A stretch of 34,510 bases of DNA from the NCBI GenBank assembly GCA_014190275.1, contig BJGE01000019.1, positions 1-34,510 on the forward strand, written 5' to 3'. Numbering within the stretch: position 1 is the stretch's first letter; every line of letters starts with the position of its first letter. Source of the stretch: Actinomycetes bacterium (GTDB lineage: Bacteria; Actinomycetota; Actinomycetes; S36-B12). Made by a program: the position numbers and the translations under genes. Positions 7,441 to 15,964 of this stretch are shown piece by piece. The notes beneath the pieces are model-generated. The model had not been told where the DNA came from. It was given only the letters and a program-made list of their open reading frames with translations, and did not search any database.

Positions 7441-8619
7441 ATGATGACGACCCAACTTCCCGAGCAGTTGAGCCCGCAACCGGCCGGCCAGCAGGCCGCT
7501 TGGCCGAGGTCAACTAACCCCTATGCCCCCTTTGACCCAGTGAATCCACCGCGCCGCTCACCTCGCCGAGGCCGGGTCGCGGTGCTGATCGCCGGGGCCT
7601 GCGCAATGACCCTGGCAGCTGGCACCTTGGGGGGTGCGATCGGTTACCTAGCGGCCCGCGAGTCAGTGTCAACCGGGGTGGCCGAGGTGGCGGCCTTGAG
7701 TTTGCCGGTCCCGGCCGACGGATCGATCGCTGCGGTGGCGGCCGCGGTGCAGCCTTCGGTGGTGCAACTTGATGTTACGGGTGGCTCCGGCAGCGGCACC
7801 GGCTCGGGATTCGTCCTGCGTGATGACGGCTACATCGTCACGAATAATCACGTAGCTGGCCCGGCCGTGGACTCGGGCTCCATCAAGGTCTCGTTCGCCG
7901 ACGGCAGCACCGCCGCGGGCACCTTGGTGGGCGCGAACCCCGGTTATGACATCGCGGTCGTCAAAGTCGACCGCGCCAACTTGACGGCAATCGCGATCGG
8001 CTCGTCGGCAGGCCTTGTTGTTGGTGATTCGGTAATAGCTGTTGGCTCACCACTTGGCCTGCAGGGCACGGTGACCACCGGAATCGTCAGCGCCCTGAAT
8101 CGACCGGTTACCGCCGGAGGTGAAGGTGAGACCGCATTCATCAACGCGATTCAAACCGATGCCGCGATCAACCCGGGTAACTCAGGTGGCCCGCTGGTCG
8201 ACAGCGCGGGCGCGGTCATCGGGGTCAACTCAGCGATCGCTTCGATGGGCGCCGGAGCTGGGCAACCCGGTTCGATCGGGCTTGGGTTTGCGATCCCGAT
8301 CGATACCGTCAAGCGCATCGTCGATGAAATCATCGCGAGCGGCACTTCGAGCACTCCGGTGATCGGGGTCAAGCTCGATATGGCATACACCGGGGACGGC
8401 GCCAGGGTTGCCGAGATAACCGGTGGTGGCCCAGCCGAATCTGCTGGTCTGGTCGCCGGTGATTTGATCACGAAGGTGAATGAGCAGATCATCGCGGACG
8501 CGACGTCATTGATCGTCACCATTCGGTCGAATGCACCCGGTGACAAAGTGGTACTCACCCTCACCAGAGGTGCGAGGACCTTGATTATCCCGGTGACCTT
8601 GGATGCCTCAAAGTCGTAA
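7441..8619 (+). CDS. HtrA/DegP-family membrane-anchored trypsin-like protease with PDZ domain
   Basis: This 392-residue quality-control protease has a Pro-rich cytoplasmic N-terminus (1-44) and one membrane segment (about 45-72, RVAVLIAGACAMTL onward), which would place the protease outside the cell. The trypsin-like domain has His137 (TNNHVAG), Asp170 (PGYDIAVVKVD) and Ser248 (NPGNSGGPL). A C-terminal PDZ domain at about 300-390 should bind exposed C-termini. The architecture is normal for actinobacterial HtrA proteins, which degrade or refold misfolded envelope proteins. Start ATG 7441 (or the adjacent ATG 7444) follows AGGAG. A large hairpin 30 bp after the stop probably ends the transcript, so it is likely monocistronic. 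Confidence 0.93.
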   Translation: MMTTQLPEQLSPQPAGQQAAWPRSTNPYAPFDPVNPPRRSPRRGRVAVLIAGACAMTLAAGTLGGAIGYLAARESVSTGVAEVAALSLPVPADGSIAAVAAAVQPSVVQLDVTGGSGSGTGSGFVLRDDGYIVTNNHVAGPAVDSGSIKVSFADGSTAAGTLVGANPGYDIAVVKVDRANLTAIAIGSSAGLVVGDSVIAVGSPLGLQGTVTTGIVSALNRPVTAGGEGETAFINAIQTDAAINPGNSGGPLVDSAGAVIGVNSAIASMGAGAGQPGSIGLGFAIPIDTVKRIVDEIIASGTSSTPVIGVKLDMAYTGDGARVAEITGGGPAESAGLVAGDLITKVNEQIIADATSLIVTIRSNAPGDKVVLTLTRGARTLIIPVTLDASKS

Positions 8620-8649
8620 TACCCGTGGACTTGTAGCGCTTCCCCTCGT

Positions 8650-8693
8650 CAGCGTGTCTGCAGCCCGCCCCTCCGCCGGCTGCAGGCACGCTG
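8650..8693 (+). terminator. Large hairpin downstream of the HtrA gene
   Basis: Two 16-nt arms (8650-8665 and 8678-8693) pair at every position with one G-U, around a 12-nt pyrimidine-rich loop. ATTCATTT follows. The U run is broken, so termination is likely but not canonical. Nothing else is evident between 8620 and 8768. Confidence 0.75.
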
Positions 8694-8768
8694 ATTCATT
8701 TCCACCCACCAAAGTGAGCTCGTGAAAATGAAGATGCGAGATTGTAAAGTCTTTGGCATTGTTGGGGT

Positions 8769-9686
8769 GTGCTTCCCAATCCGATGACCGTTGTTGATGC
8801 GGCGCGTAGGCAGGTGGCCGACGGCTTTCGGCGCATCGTGTCGGGTGATCCAAGTGGGGCACCGGATTGGGTCCGGCAGATTGCCCAAGGCTCGGATATC
8901 GGCTATTTCGGCCCGGGTTCGGCGGCGTGGGCGGTGCACGGGTCGCTACCAACCTTGGTTGGTGGGGTTCGGGCCTTATTGATGCAGACACTGCATCCGG
9001 GGGCCCTAGCCGGTGTCATGCAGCACTCGCGTTATGAAACAGATGCGCTGGGCCGCTTGGCCGGCACCACGCAGTGGTTGACGGTGGTCACCTTCGGTGA
9101 CACGGCATCGGCGGACCGCGAGTGCGCGCGCGTGCGCGGGGTGCATCGCAAAGTTGTCGGCTCATATCCGGGCGTAACTGGCCCGATCCCGTATGCGGCC
9201 GATGAGCCAGACCTATTGCGCTGGGTGCATATTGCCTTCACCGATTCATTTCTAGCCACACATCTGGTGTGGGGCGGACCGATCCCCGGCGGGCCGGATG
9301 CGTATGTGCGCGAGTGGGCGAAAGCCGGTGAACTTGTTGGCGTGGTGGATCCGCCGCGCTCGGTTGCCGAGTTGCGCGATCAACTCGCCGGCTATGACCC
9401 GGTGCTAGCCGGGGGGCCGGCCGCAGCCAGCACCGTCAACTTCATCCGCAATGCGCCACTCGGCCTAGGCGCGCGAGTGCCGTACGCGGGGCTGTTCGCC
9501 GGTGCGGTATCGACCATGCCGGCCGGGCACCGGGCCCTCCTTGGACTCCCGGCGGTGCCCGGCGCCGTTGCCAAGCCCCTTGTTGGGGCCCTGCTTGGCA
9601 CCTTGGCCCTGGCCCTCGGCCCGGCCTCACCTTCGCAGCGGGCGGCCAGTGAGCGGGTCAACACGCTGGAACAGACCCCGGTGTAG
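8769..9686 (+). CDS. MpaB/DUF2236-family oxygenase-like protein
   Basis: This 305-residue protein matches the DUF2236 family, named after fungal MpaB, a haem-dependent oxygenase that cleaves a prenyl side chain. Family features are the early GPGSAAWAVHG segment (about residues 49-59), QTLHPGALAGVMQHSRY with a conserved His (about 75-91), the RVRGVHRKVVG segment and DEPDLLRWVH followed by FTDSF. Actinobacterial homologues such as latex-clearing proteins use b-type haem, so haem binding is plausible but not shown here. The start is GTG 8769, which follows GTTGGG; ATG 8784 is a reasonable alternative. The last 45 residues are Ala/Pro/Leu-rich and may form a membrane-associating tail. Confidence 0.82.
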   Translation: MLPNPMTVVDAARRQVADGFRRIVSGDPSGAPDWVRQIAQGSDIGYFGPGSAAWAVHGSLPTLVGGVRALLMQTLHPGALAGVMQHSRYETDALGRLAGTTQWLTVVTFGDTASADRECARVRGVHRKVVGSYPGVTGPIPYAADEPDLLRWVHIAFTDSFLATHLVWGGPIPGGPDAYVREWAKAGELVGVVDPPRSVAELRDQLAGYDPVLAGGPAAASTVNFIRNAPLGLGARVPYAGLFAGAVSTMPAGHRALLGLPAVPGAVAKPLVGALLGTLALALGPASPSQRAASERVNTLEQTPV

Positions 9687-9719
9687 CCCGCCGGGCCCGG
9701 CTCGGGTGATGATGGCTTG

Positions 9720-11783
9720 ATGCACAGGGCGATGTTGCTTTTGGGGCAGGTGTGGCGAAGTACCGGGGTGCGGTCCGCCGGCGCCGCCACCTTGATTGCG
9801 GTGACCGGTACGGCCTTGTTGCTCACTGCACCGGGTGCCGGGGCGGCTGATCCGAGTCCATCGGCCAGCGCCTCGGCGACTTCTTCGCCGTCAGAAGGTG
9901 CATCACCGTCAGCGACTGCGTCAGCGACTGCGTCGACAGCTGCTTCCCCGTCAGCGTCCGCGAGTGCTACCCCTACGCCGTCGGTGAGTGCTACCCCTAC
10001 GCCGTCGGTGAGTGCTACCCCGACGCCGAGCGCAGACTCACCGAGTGCCCCGGCCGCACCGGTCGTGGTGCTACCAATGGAGTTGGGTAGTTGGTGTTTG
10101 GCGATGTTCCCACCGCTACGGCCCGGCGTGGAACGCGAGCGGGCCCAGGCCCTGATGAATGGCAAGGTGAATCTCAACAACGGTGGCACCTACACCTTGA
10201 CCGAGCATCCCAACTGGCGCCCGCAGGCATCGTCGGATACCTCGGGCGACCGACATGTCAATTCGTTGAACTGGGCACTGCCGCTGCTTTACCGGGGGGT
10301 GCATAAGCAGATACCGGAGATGGTCGACCGCTTCCGGCAAATCCTGACCTACTGGATAGAGGATCATCAAGGGGCGCGGTCGTACTGGGTCAATGCGTCG
10401 ATCTACGGCGGCTTGCGCACCCAGACTCTGGTTTGCGCAGCGCAGACCTTGAATGATCCGATTATCGCAGCGGCTGCGGCAAGTGATGCGACGCGAATGG
10501 TGAGCCGGTACCAAGTCGCCCCGGTGGTGGCAATAGGCGCCAACAACACCGACCTCATCCGCCAGACCGGGGCTTTCGCCGAGGCCTGCTGGCGAGGCGA
10601 CACCGCGCGCCGTGATCGGGCGTGGGCGAATTTGGTCGGCGTGGCCAACGGCATCATCCAAATTGATGGCAGTGACGTCGAAGGCTCACCCGGCTACGCG
10701 ACCTACATCGAGAACCTCTTGCGCGATGTCGAACGCACGGCCACCACCTGCGGAATTATGTCGGACAACATTGCGGCATTGCGCGGTTCGCTTTACGACT
10801 TCGTGTCCCAATCGATGCGCCCTGATTTCAAGTTGGCTTCGATTGGCGACACCTTGAATGAATCTCTGTCGAAGAACTTCGGGGCGGGTGATCCACGGGT
10901 GGAGTGGGTGCGCTCCGGTGGCACCTCGGGCACCCCGCCAACGCAGATCTACAGCAACTATGACGGTGGCTACACCTTCGGGCGTTCTGGCTGGCAGCCA
11001 CAACCTGGTGGCTTCGACACGTTTTATTCACTGCGGTCCTCATCAACTAGGCCGGCGACTCCGCACGCCCATGATGATGGCGGTTCACTGACCATCCACT
11101 CACGCGGAGTTGACTGGATCGGTGATCCGGGGCCATACCGCTACGAAAACTCCAGCCCGCTGCGGGCCTTCGTCAAATCACGCAATGCGCATTCGAGTTT
11201 CACGGTCTCAAATATTTCCCGGAACAAGTACGCGGGGGTGCGACGCACAATAGGTGGATCGACGTGGCAAACAGGCGGCAACGACACCACCTGTGTTCGG
11301 GATTCCACCTGGGGCACGGTGCAGGTGACCCGATGTGTTCAGTTCATCCGTTCGGTTGATGCGATTGTGGTTGTTGACTACGTAAATGCCGGTAACCGGG
11401 GCAAGGGCAAGGCTCGTCGAGTGGTTACCGAGCGTTGGCAATTACCACCGGGCCTAACAGCAGAAAATGTCAATGACGTATTCACCATCGCGTCCGGTAG
11501 TAAGCGGATGGACGTCTACAAGGCGGGCGAGGGTGGCTGGAAGGTGACAACCGCGGGCCCTACTTCCTCCCAGGGCTGGTTCACCGGCAGTTGGGGGGTC
11601 AAAGTGCCGGGCGCGGTATTGCTGCGCGCCCTCGAATTACCGAAAGCAGGGGGCACGGCGCAAATGGTGACGGTGTTCGTGCCTCGCACTGAGGCCGAGT
11701 CAGTGCCGGTGGTGATCGATGGCGGTGGGGTCACCATCACCCGCAACGGACGGACCGTGACTACCCCGCTACCGGCGGCGTGA
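9720..11783 (+). CDS. Secreted heparinase II/III-like polysaccharide lyase
   Basis: This 687-residue exported protein has a signal peptide (cleavage after about residue 43), a long Ser/Ala/Thr/Pro linker (about 44-115), a helical toroid region (about 120-400) containing NSLNWALPLLYRG, and a C-terminal beta-sandwich region with the heparinase II/III motif PHAHDDGGSLTIHSRG near residue 450. Enzymes of this group cleave uronic acid-containing polysaccharides (heparin-like, alginate or similar) by beta-elimination; the substrate here is unknown. I start at ATG 9720; TTG 9717 is the preceding codon, and the ribosome site is weak. The 3' end overlaps the convergent ribokinase gene by 23 bp. Confidence 0.78.
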   Translation: MHRAMLLLGQVWRSTGVRSAGAATLIAVTGTALLLTAPGAGAADPSPSASASATSSPSEGASPSATASATASTAASPSASASATPTPSVSATPTPSVSATPTPSADSPSAPAAPVVVLPMELGSWCLAMFPPLRPGVERERAQALMNGKVNLNNGGTYTLTEHPNWRPQASSDTSGDRHVNSLNWALPLLYRGVHKQIPEMVDRFRQILTYWIEDHQGARSYWVNASIYGGLRTQTLVCAAQTLNDPIIAAAAASDATRMVSRYQVAPVVAIGANNTDLIRQTGAFAEACWRGDTARRDRAWANLVGVANGIIQIDGSDVEGSPGYATYIENLLRDVERTATTCGIMSDNIAALRGSLYDFVSQSMRPDFKLASIGDTLNESLSKNFGAGDPRVEWVRSGGTSGTPPTQIYSNYDGGYTFGRSGWQPQPGGFDTFYSLRSSSTRPATPHAHDDGGSLTIHSRGVDWIGDPGPYRYENSSPLRAFVKSRNAHSSFTVSNISRNKYAGVRRTIGGSTWQTGGNDTTCVRDSTWGTVQVTRCVQFIRSVDAIVVVDYVNAGNRGKGKARRVVTERWQLPPGLTAENVNDVFTIASGSKRMDVYKAGEGGWKVTTAGPTSSQGWFTGSWGVKVPGAVLLRALELPKAGGTAQMVTVFVPRTEAESVPVVIDGGGVTITRNGRTVTTPLPAA
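9963..10034 (+). repeat. 24-bp tandem repeat in the lyase linker
   Basis: Two exact copies and one diverged copy of a 24-bp unit (9963-9986, 9987-10010, 10011-10034) encode SATPTPSV-type linker residues. Identity at the DNA level indicates recent duplication or slippage. Confidence 0.92.
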
Positions 11784-12717
11784 TTGTTCCCTTACCTAAC
11801 AGGCCTTCAATTGCAGCTCGTGTTGGCAACGAGGGGGAGGCACCTTTGATGGTCACAGCCAACGCGCCGGCGGCCGAGGCCCACTCGAGGGCGTCCGCGA
11901 ACGCGTAACCATTTGCGAGCGCAGCAGCAAGGCCGCCGCAGAAAGCGTCACCTGCAGCAACCGTGTCAATCGCGGCAACCTCGAAGGTGTCGACGTCGAC
12001 GATGCCGGCGGCCGATGCCCAGGTGGCGCCCCGGGCGCCCCGGGTGATCACGACATTGGGTATCCCCTGGGCGTAGAAGTACTCCGCGGCGGCTCGGGCT
12101 TCGGCGTCGCTTTGGGTCGGTAGGCCGCTAAGTGCAGCGGCTTCGTGTTCATTTGGCACCAAGATATCGACGTCAACCAAATGCTCGCGGTAGTCCAGAA
12201 CAGGCGCGGGGTTCAACATGGTGAGCGCACCGATTGCGCGTCCAGCAGCCAGCGCAGCACGCGATACTGCCAGCGGCACCTCGCCATTTGTCATGACCAC
12301 CCCGACGCCGCTCATTGCGCGGATATTTGCACTCACCGTCGCAGCCGACACGTGGCCATTTGCCCCGGGCACCACAATGATGCGGTTCAGCCCGCGTGCA
12401 TCGACCTCGATGAGCGCGGTGCCCGATGGCCCCGGCACGGTGGCTACGAAAGTGTCGTCAACATTGTCGGCGCGGACCAATGCGCGCAGCCAGGCCCCGG
12501 AGTCATCGTCCCCAACCGCCCCCAGGAGTTGGACTTCGGCGCCAAGGCGAGCGGCCGCTATGGCCTGGTTCAACCCCTTGCCTCCGGCGTGGCGCTCGAA
12601 CGTGTCGCCGAGCACGCTCTCGCCTTGGTTCGGCATGCGATCGAGCCCGACGACCAGGTCCACATTGAGGCTGCCAACCACGACCACCGTCGATGGCGCC
12701 TCGGCGGTTCGGCTCAT
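11761..12717 (-). CDS. rbsK: Ribokinase (PfkB family)
   Basis: This 318-residue PfkB-family sugar kinase would convert ribose to ribose-5-phosphate with ATP. It has GSLNVDLV at the N-terminus, the sugar-binding GGKGLNQAIA (about 45-54), NPAPVLDY and LVPNEHEAAAL in the middle, and the catalytic motif DTVAAGDAFCGG near residue 253; the first Gly of the usual VGAGD is Ala here, while the catalytic Asp is kept. Start is ATG 12717. It is divergent from the xylulokinase gene with only 36 bp between starts, and RpiB lies beyond, so this is a compact pentose-utilisation block. Its last 23 bp overlap the convergent lyase gene. Confidence 0.9.
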   Translation of the reverse strand: MSRTAEAPSTVVVVGSLNVDLVVGLDRMPNQGESVLGDTFERHAGGKGLNQAIAAARLGAEVQLLGAVGDDDSGAWLRALVRADNVDDTFVATVPGPSGTALIEVDARGLNRIIVVPGANGHVSAATVSANIRAMSGVGVVMTNGEVPLAVSRAALAAGRAIGALTMLNPAPVLDYREHLVDVDILVPNEHEAAALSGLPTQSDAEARAAAEYFYAQGIPNVVITRGARGATWASAAGIVDVDTFEVAAIDTVAAGDAFCGGLAAALANGYAFADALEWASAAGALAVTIKGASPSLPTRAAIEGLLGKGTITPPVAG

Positions 12718-12753
12718 ATGCGAGATACTGCCACGTGTGGAGCAGGTGAGGTA

Positions 12754-14157
12754 GTGACCTTCCTCGGAATCGACCTAGGCACCGGTTCGGTCAAGGCCGC
12801 CGTGGTGGAGGCAGCTGGCAGCATTCTTGCCGAGTCAGCGCACGGCTACCCGGTGGTTGCACCGCAACCCGGTTGGGCCGAAAGTGATCCGGCCACCTGG
12901 CTCGCGGCGGTGCGCGCGGCCGCCGGCGCCGTGCTCGGGGCGCAGCAACCGGAGGCCGTCGGGTTCTCTGGGCAGATGCATGGCATCGTGGTGACCGATG
13001 CGGATCTGCAACCGCTGCGGCCGGCGATCTTGTGGGCCGATGCCCGGTCGACGAAGCAGGCGCATCGAATGGCGCAGCGGTTCACTGCAACTGAGCTGGC
13101 CCGCCTGGGCTCACCCGCGGTGCCTGGATTCGCAGCCACCAGCGTTGCTTGGCTCTACGCCAACGAGCCGGAAGTCATGGCTCGTGCGCACTATGTGCTG
13201 CAGCCAAAGGATTGGCTGCGCGCGGCCCTTGGCGGTGCGATTGCAACCGATCCAAGTGATGCGACAGGCACCTTGCTTTGTGATGTTGTTACCGGATCAT
13301 GGTCACCGGCAGCCGCTGATTGGGCGGGCCTGCCGGAACATTTGCTCCCGCAGATCATCAGCTCGACGGCCCCGGCCGGTGTCATAAACCTGGGCCGCGA
13401 AATACCCGCGGTGGTCGGTGCCGCCGACACCGCATGCGCATTGGCCGGGCTGGGACTGCAACCAGGTGACGGCTTCATCGCGGTGGGCACCGGCTCGCAG
13501 GTGGTCAGCGTGCTTACCGCCCCGGTACTTGATGAGACCTTGGTGACCCACACTTTCGCCACCGCCGGTGGCATCGGTGCGGGCTGGTTTCGGGTCGGCG
13601 CAGTGCAAAATGCGGGCCTGTCCTTGACAGCGGCACTGCGCTGGTTTGGCGCCGACGTGGCCGAAGCGGTCGCAGCACTTGGCGAAGGCGTCAAGGCAAG
13701 TGACCCGATTTATGTGCCGTATCTGGCGGGTGAGCGCACCCCGTTCATGGACGCGGACCTGCGCGGGTCTTGGCATGGCATTGGCTTGTCGACCGATCGC
13801 GCCGCGATGCTCCGCAGCATCATGGAGGGGGTAGCTCAGGCGGTGGCGCTGGCGACCACCGCGGTCAGCGCCAGTGGCACCCCGCTGCCCGAGGTGGTGC
13901 CGCTGGTTGGCGGCGGCACGCACGACTTGGCTTTCCAACAACTGCTGGCGGACGCCACCGGGTGCGCGCTGGGGGTTGTTGAGGTGCCGAACGCCGCGGT
14001 CGTCGGGGCGGCCTTGCTCGCAGCGGGCAGGGTCCGTGCCGAGGTGCGGGCGCAACCCGCCAGCGTGGTGGAACCGAACGAGACCGCGATGGGATTGCTG
14101 GCGAAGCGGCGGGGGACAATGGCCTGGTTGGTGCAATCGCAGCAGGTGGCCAAATAG
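12754..14157 (+). CDS. xylB: FGGY-family kinase, probably xylulokinase
   Basis: This 467-residue FGGY carbohydrate kinase has an N-terminal phosphate-binding segment (FLGIDLGTGSVKAAVV), the xylulose-kinase motif GFSGQMHGIV near residue 70, PAILWADARS, a C-terminal VPYLAGERTPFMD motif and GGGTHDLAFQQLLAD near residue 388. The pattern fits xylulokinase (xylulose to xylulose-5-phosphate), but FGGY substrates are easily misassigned. I start at GTG 12754 (MTFLGIDLG), with GAGG shortly upstream. The open frame extends back to 12145 but there only mirrors the ribokinase gene on the other strand. RpiB follows 28 bp downstream and is probably co-transcribed. A second xylulokinase-like gene lies at 26459. 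Confidence 0.88.
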   Translation: MTFLGIDLGTGSVKAAVVEAAGSILAESAHGYPVVAPQPGWAESDPATWLAAVRAAAGAVLGAQQPEAVGFSGQMHGIVVTDADLQPLRPAILWADARSTKQAHRMAQRFTATELARLGSPAVPGFAATSVAWLYANEPEVMARAHYVLQPKDWLRAALGGAIATDPSDATGTLLCDVVTGSWSPAAADWAGLPEHLLPQIISSTAPAGVINLGREIPAVVGAADTACALAGLGLQPGDGFIAVGTGSQVVSVLTAPVLDETLVTHTFATAGGIGAGWFRVGAVQNAGLSLTAALRWFGADVAEAVAALGEGVKASDPIYVPYLAGERTPFMDADLRGSWHGIGLSTDRAAMLRSIMEGVAQAVALATTAVSASGTPLPEVVPLVGGGTHDLAFQQLLADATGCALGVVEVPNAAVVGAALLAAGRVRAEVRAQPASVVEPNETAMGLLAKRRGTMAWLVQSQQVAK

Positions 14158-14185
14158 CCGGGCACCTTGAACGAGTGGAGTCGAA

Positions 14186-14635
14186 GTGTTGATCGCGATC
14201 GGATCAGACCATGCTGGCTTTCATTTGAAGTCCACCTTGATGCAGTGGCTCATCGACAATGATCATGACGTCATTGACCTGGGCACTAACTCCGAAGCCA
14301 GTGTTGATTACCCGCACTACGGAGCAGCGGTTGGCCACGCGGTGGCCGACGGTGATGCTGATTTCGGGGTCGCGGTATGCGGCAGTGGCCAGGGCATCGC
14401 GATGGCGGTCAATAAAGTACCCGGTGCCCGCGGTGCGGTCATCAGAGCGGTTGATGATGCCGAGATGACACGTCGTCACAATGACGCGAACGTCGCATGC
14501 TTTGGTGAACGCTTCACCGACCCCGATACCGCACTTGAGGCCCTCGATGTCTTCTTGACCACGGACTTTGAAGGCGGGCGCCACGAGCGTCGGGTTGAGC
14601 AACTGGCCGAACTAGATGCCGGTGAGCTGGTCTAG
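14186..14635 (+). CDS. rpiB: Ribose-5-phosphate isomerase B
   Basis: This 149-residue RpiB/LacAB-type isomerase interconverts ribose-5-phosphate and ribulose-5-phosphate in the pentose phosphate pathway. Visible features are IGSDHAGFHLK (residues 4-14), VDYPHYG, the catalytic-site motif VCGSGQGIAMAVNK and ARGAVIRAVDDAEMTRRHNDANV with conserved Arg and His. Start is GTG 14186, with GTGGAG 6-7 nt upstream. It follows the FGGY kinase by 28 bp. Together with the divergent ribokinase it links pentose phosphorylation to central metabolism. Confidence 0.95.
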   Translation: MLIAIGSDHAGFHLKSTLMQWLIDNDHDVIDLGTNSEASVDYPHYGAAVGHAVADGDADFGVAVCGSGQGIAMAVNKVPGARGAVIRAVDDAEMTRRHNDANVACFGERFTDPDTALEALDVFLTTDFEGGRHERRVEQLAELDAGELV

Positions 14636-14643
14636 CCAAGTGA

Positions 14644-15477
14644 TCAGGTGAGTGGGGTGCCGGTGCGCGCCGCGGCCAAGAGCTTTCGCACCGCGTTGAT
14701 CACGATCCTAGGTTGATCCCGCTGCACGATATGCCCTGAGTTCTTCGCGATCAAATGCAGTGAATTCGTGGATAATCTCGCTGCTATTACTTGCTCGGCA
14801 TTCCACCTGCGGTCGGCCCAAGCCGTGCCATTGCCGGGCTCCCCGGCGGTGATGACGATCAACGGCACCGCACCTAGGTTCGGGCCGGCGCCGGTGGCGG
14901 CTGCACTTGCGGACATATCGATTGACGTACCACCTTCATGCCATGGGCTCTTGTATGAGGCTAGGAAGTTCTTGTGGATCCCCGGGTATACGGCGTCGAG
15001 CAACAACACGCCGGCAACGTCAGCAAGGTGTCTGTTCGCGAAGGCGCGCACGATTAACCCAGCATAGGAATGGCCCATGAGAATGAACGGCCCGGACTCA
15101 CCGGCAGCGGTGAGCAGTGCCTGCAGTTCGCGGGCGTGCTCGCCGGCATCGGTGCCCTCTGGCCCGATGCGCGCCGGGCTGTTGCCCAGCCCCGGCCGGT
15201 CGTAGATACAGGTGCGGGTCATGCTGCGTAGCTTGGGCAGCACCTTCGACCACATGCTGCTATCGGCGCCCAGGCCCGAGGAGATCACCAAGGTCGGTGA
15301 CCCGGCGCCCTGGCAGTCAATCCATTGGTTTTGTCCGCCGGCGGCCAGCACCTCGATCACCGGATCCGCCGCAGGCGCGGCACTTGCGGATGGGATGACG
15401 AGGCCGAGTGCTAACGCCCCGACGGCAGCACCCAGCGCCCTTCGCCATGTCAAGTTCACGTAAGGAAGGTACGTCAT
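14644..15477 (-). CDS. Secreted alpha/beta hydrolase
   Basis: This 277-residue exported hydrolase has a signal peptide of about 30 residues (TWRRALGAAVGALALGLVIP, then ASAAPA), the oxyanion segment SSGLGADSSMW, the Asp-containing YDRPGLGNS and nucleophile elbow GHSYAG. The catalytic His is in NSGHIVQRDQP. The substrate is unknown; esters are likely. I start at ATG 15477, where the signal peptide begins within a few residues. The open frame continues 65 codons further, into the divergent lipoprotein promoter, and lacks signal character there. No ribosome site precedes ATG 15477, so leaderless translation is possible. Confidence 0.82.
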   Translation of the reverse strand: MTYLPYVNLTWRRALGAAVGALALGLVIPSASAAPAADPVIEVLAAGGQNQWIDCQGAGSPTLVISSGLGADSSMWSKVLPKLRSMTRTCIYDRPGLGNSPARIGPEGTDAGEHARELQALLTAAGESGPFILMGHSYAGLIVRAFANRHLADVAGVLLLDAVYPGIHKNFLASYKSPWHEGGTSIDMSASAAATGAGPNLGAVPLIVITAGEPGNGTAWADRRWNAEQVIAARLSTNSLHLIAKNSGHIVQRDQPRIVINAVRKLLAAARTGTPLT

Positions 15478-15553
15478 AGTGTTTAGCCGGCCGATTGAGC
15501 GGGTATGGTCAGATCCAATATCGGGAGATCCTCGGTAGGAATGGGAGTTAGCC

Positions 15554-15940
15554 ATGTTTGGCAATAGGCGTTTTGCCGCCATTGGCGCCACCGCACTCAT
15601 TGGCGCGGCAGTGCTCGCGGGCTGCTCATCTTCAACCGAACCAGCCGCTTCGAATGCCGCAGGCTCAGGCACCGAGGTTGTTGCCCCGATAATGGTGGCC
15701 CCGGATCAAACCGAAGCTAGCGCCAAAGTCGGTAATTTCATTGTCTTCAATGTTGAAAGCCTTGCGGGCACCACCATTTCAACCGATAAGCCCGAGCTGC
15801 TCGAACTGAGCCAGGCCAAGGAGGAAGGCGGCGCCGAGTTCAACCCCGGTGCCAAGGCCTTGGCCGCGGGGGTAGCGATCGTCACCGTCACCAATCCGGA
15901 CAGCAGCACCCGCGATGTCACCATCACCATCACGGGGTAG
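15554..15940 (+). CDS. Small putative lipoprotein of unknown function
   Basis: This 128-residue protein has a lipoprotein signal (RRFAAIGATALIGAAVLAGC) with lipobox Cys near residue 24, a Ser/Ala-rich spacer, and one small domain of about 85 residues rich in beta-type sequence ending VTVTNPDSSTRDVTITITG. That ending suggests an Ig-like or Big-type sandwich, but I recognise no family. GGGAG 8 nt before the ATG makes the start secure. It is divergent from the alpha/beta hydrolase and 24 bp upstream of the next gene, with which it probably forms an operon. Confidence 0.72.
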   Translation: MFGNRRFAAIGATALIGAAVLAGCSSSTEPAASNAAGSGTEVVAPIMVAPDQTEASAKVGNFIVFNVESLAGTTISTDKPELLELSQAKEEGGAEFNPGAKALAAGVAIVTVTNPDSSTRDVTITITG

Positions 15941-15964
15941 AAAGTAGTAAAACGAATTGCTGAA

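Noticed and set aside
9392-10189. 265-residue minus-strand frame with repeated Asp/Gly/Val units
   Set aside because: It is the antisense shadow of the oxygenase end and of the repetitive linker of the lyase gene; its repeats come from the 24-bp DNA repeat.
12145-12753. Long N-terminal extension of the FGGY kinase frame
   Set aside because: It runs antisense through the ribokinase gene, is Cys/His/Arg-rich and not protein-like; a normal kinase start exists at GTG 12754.
15478-15672. N-terminal extension of the first alpha/beta hydrolase
   Set aside because: It would run into the divergent lipoprotein gene and place a signal peptide internally.
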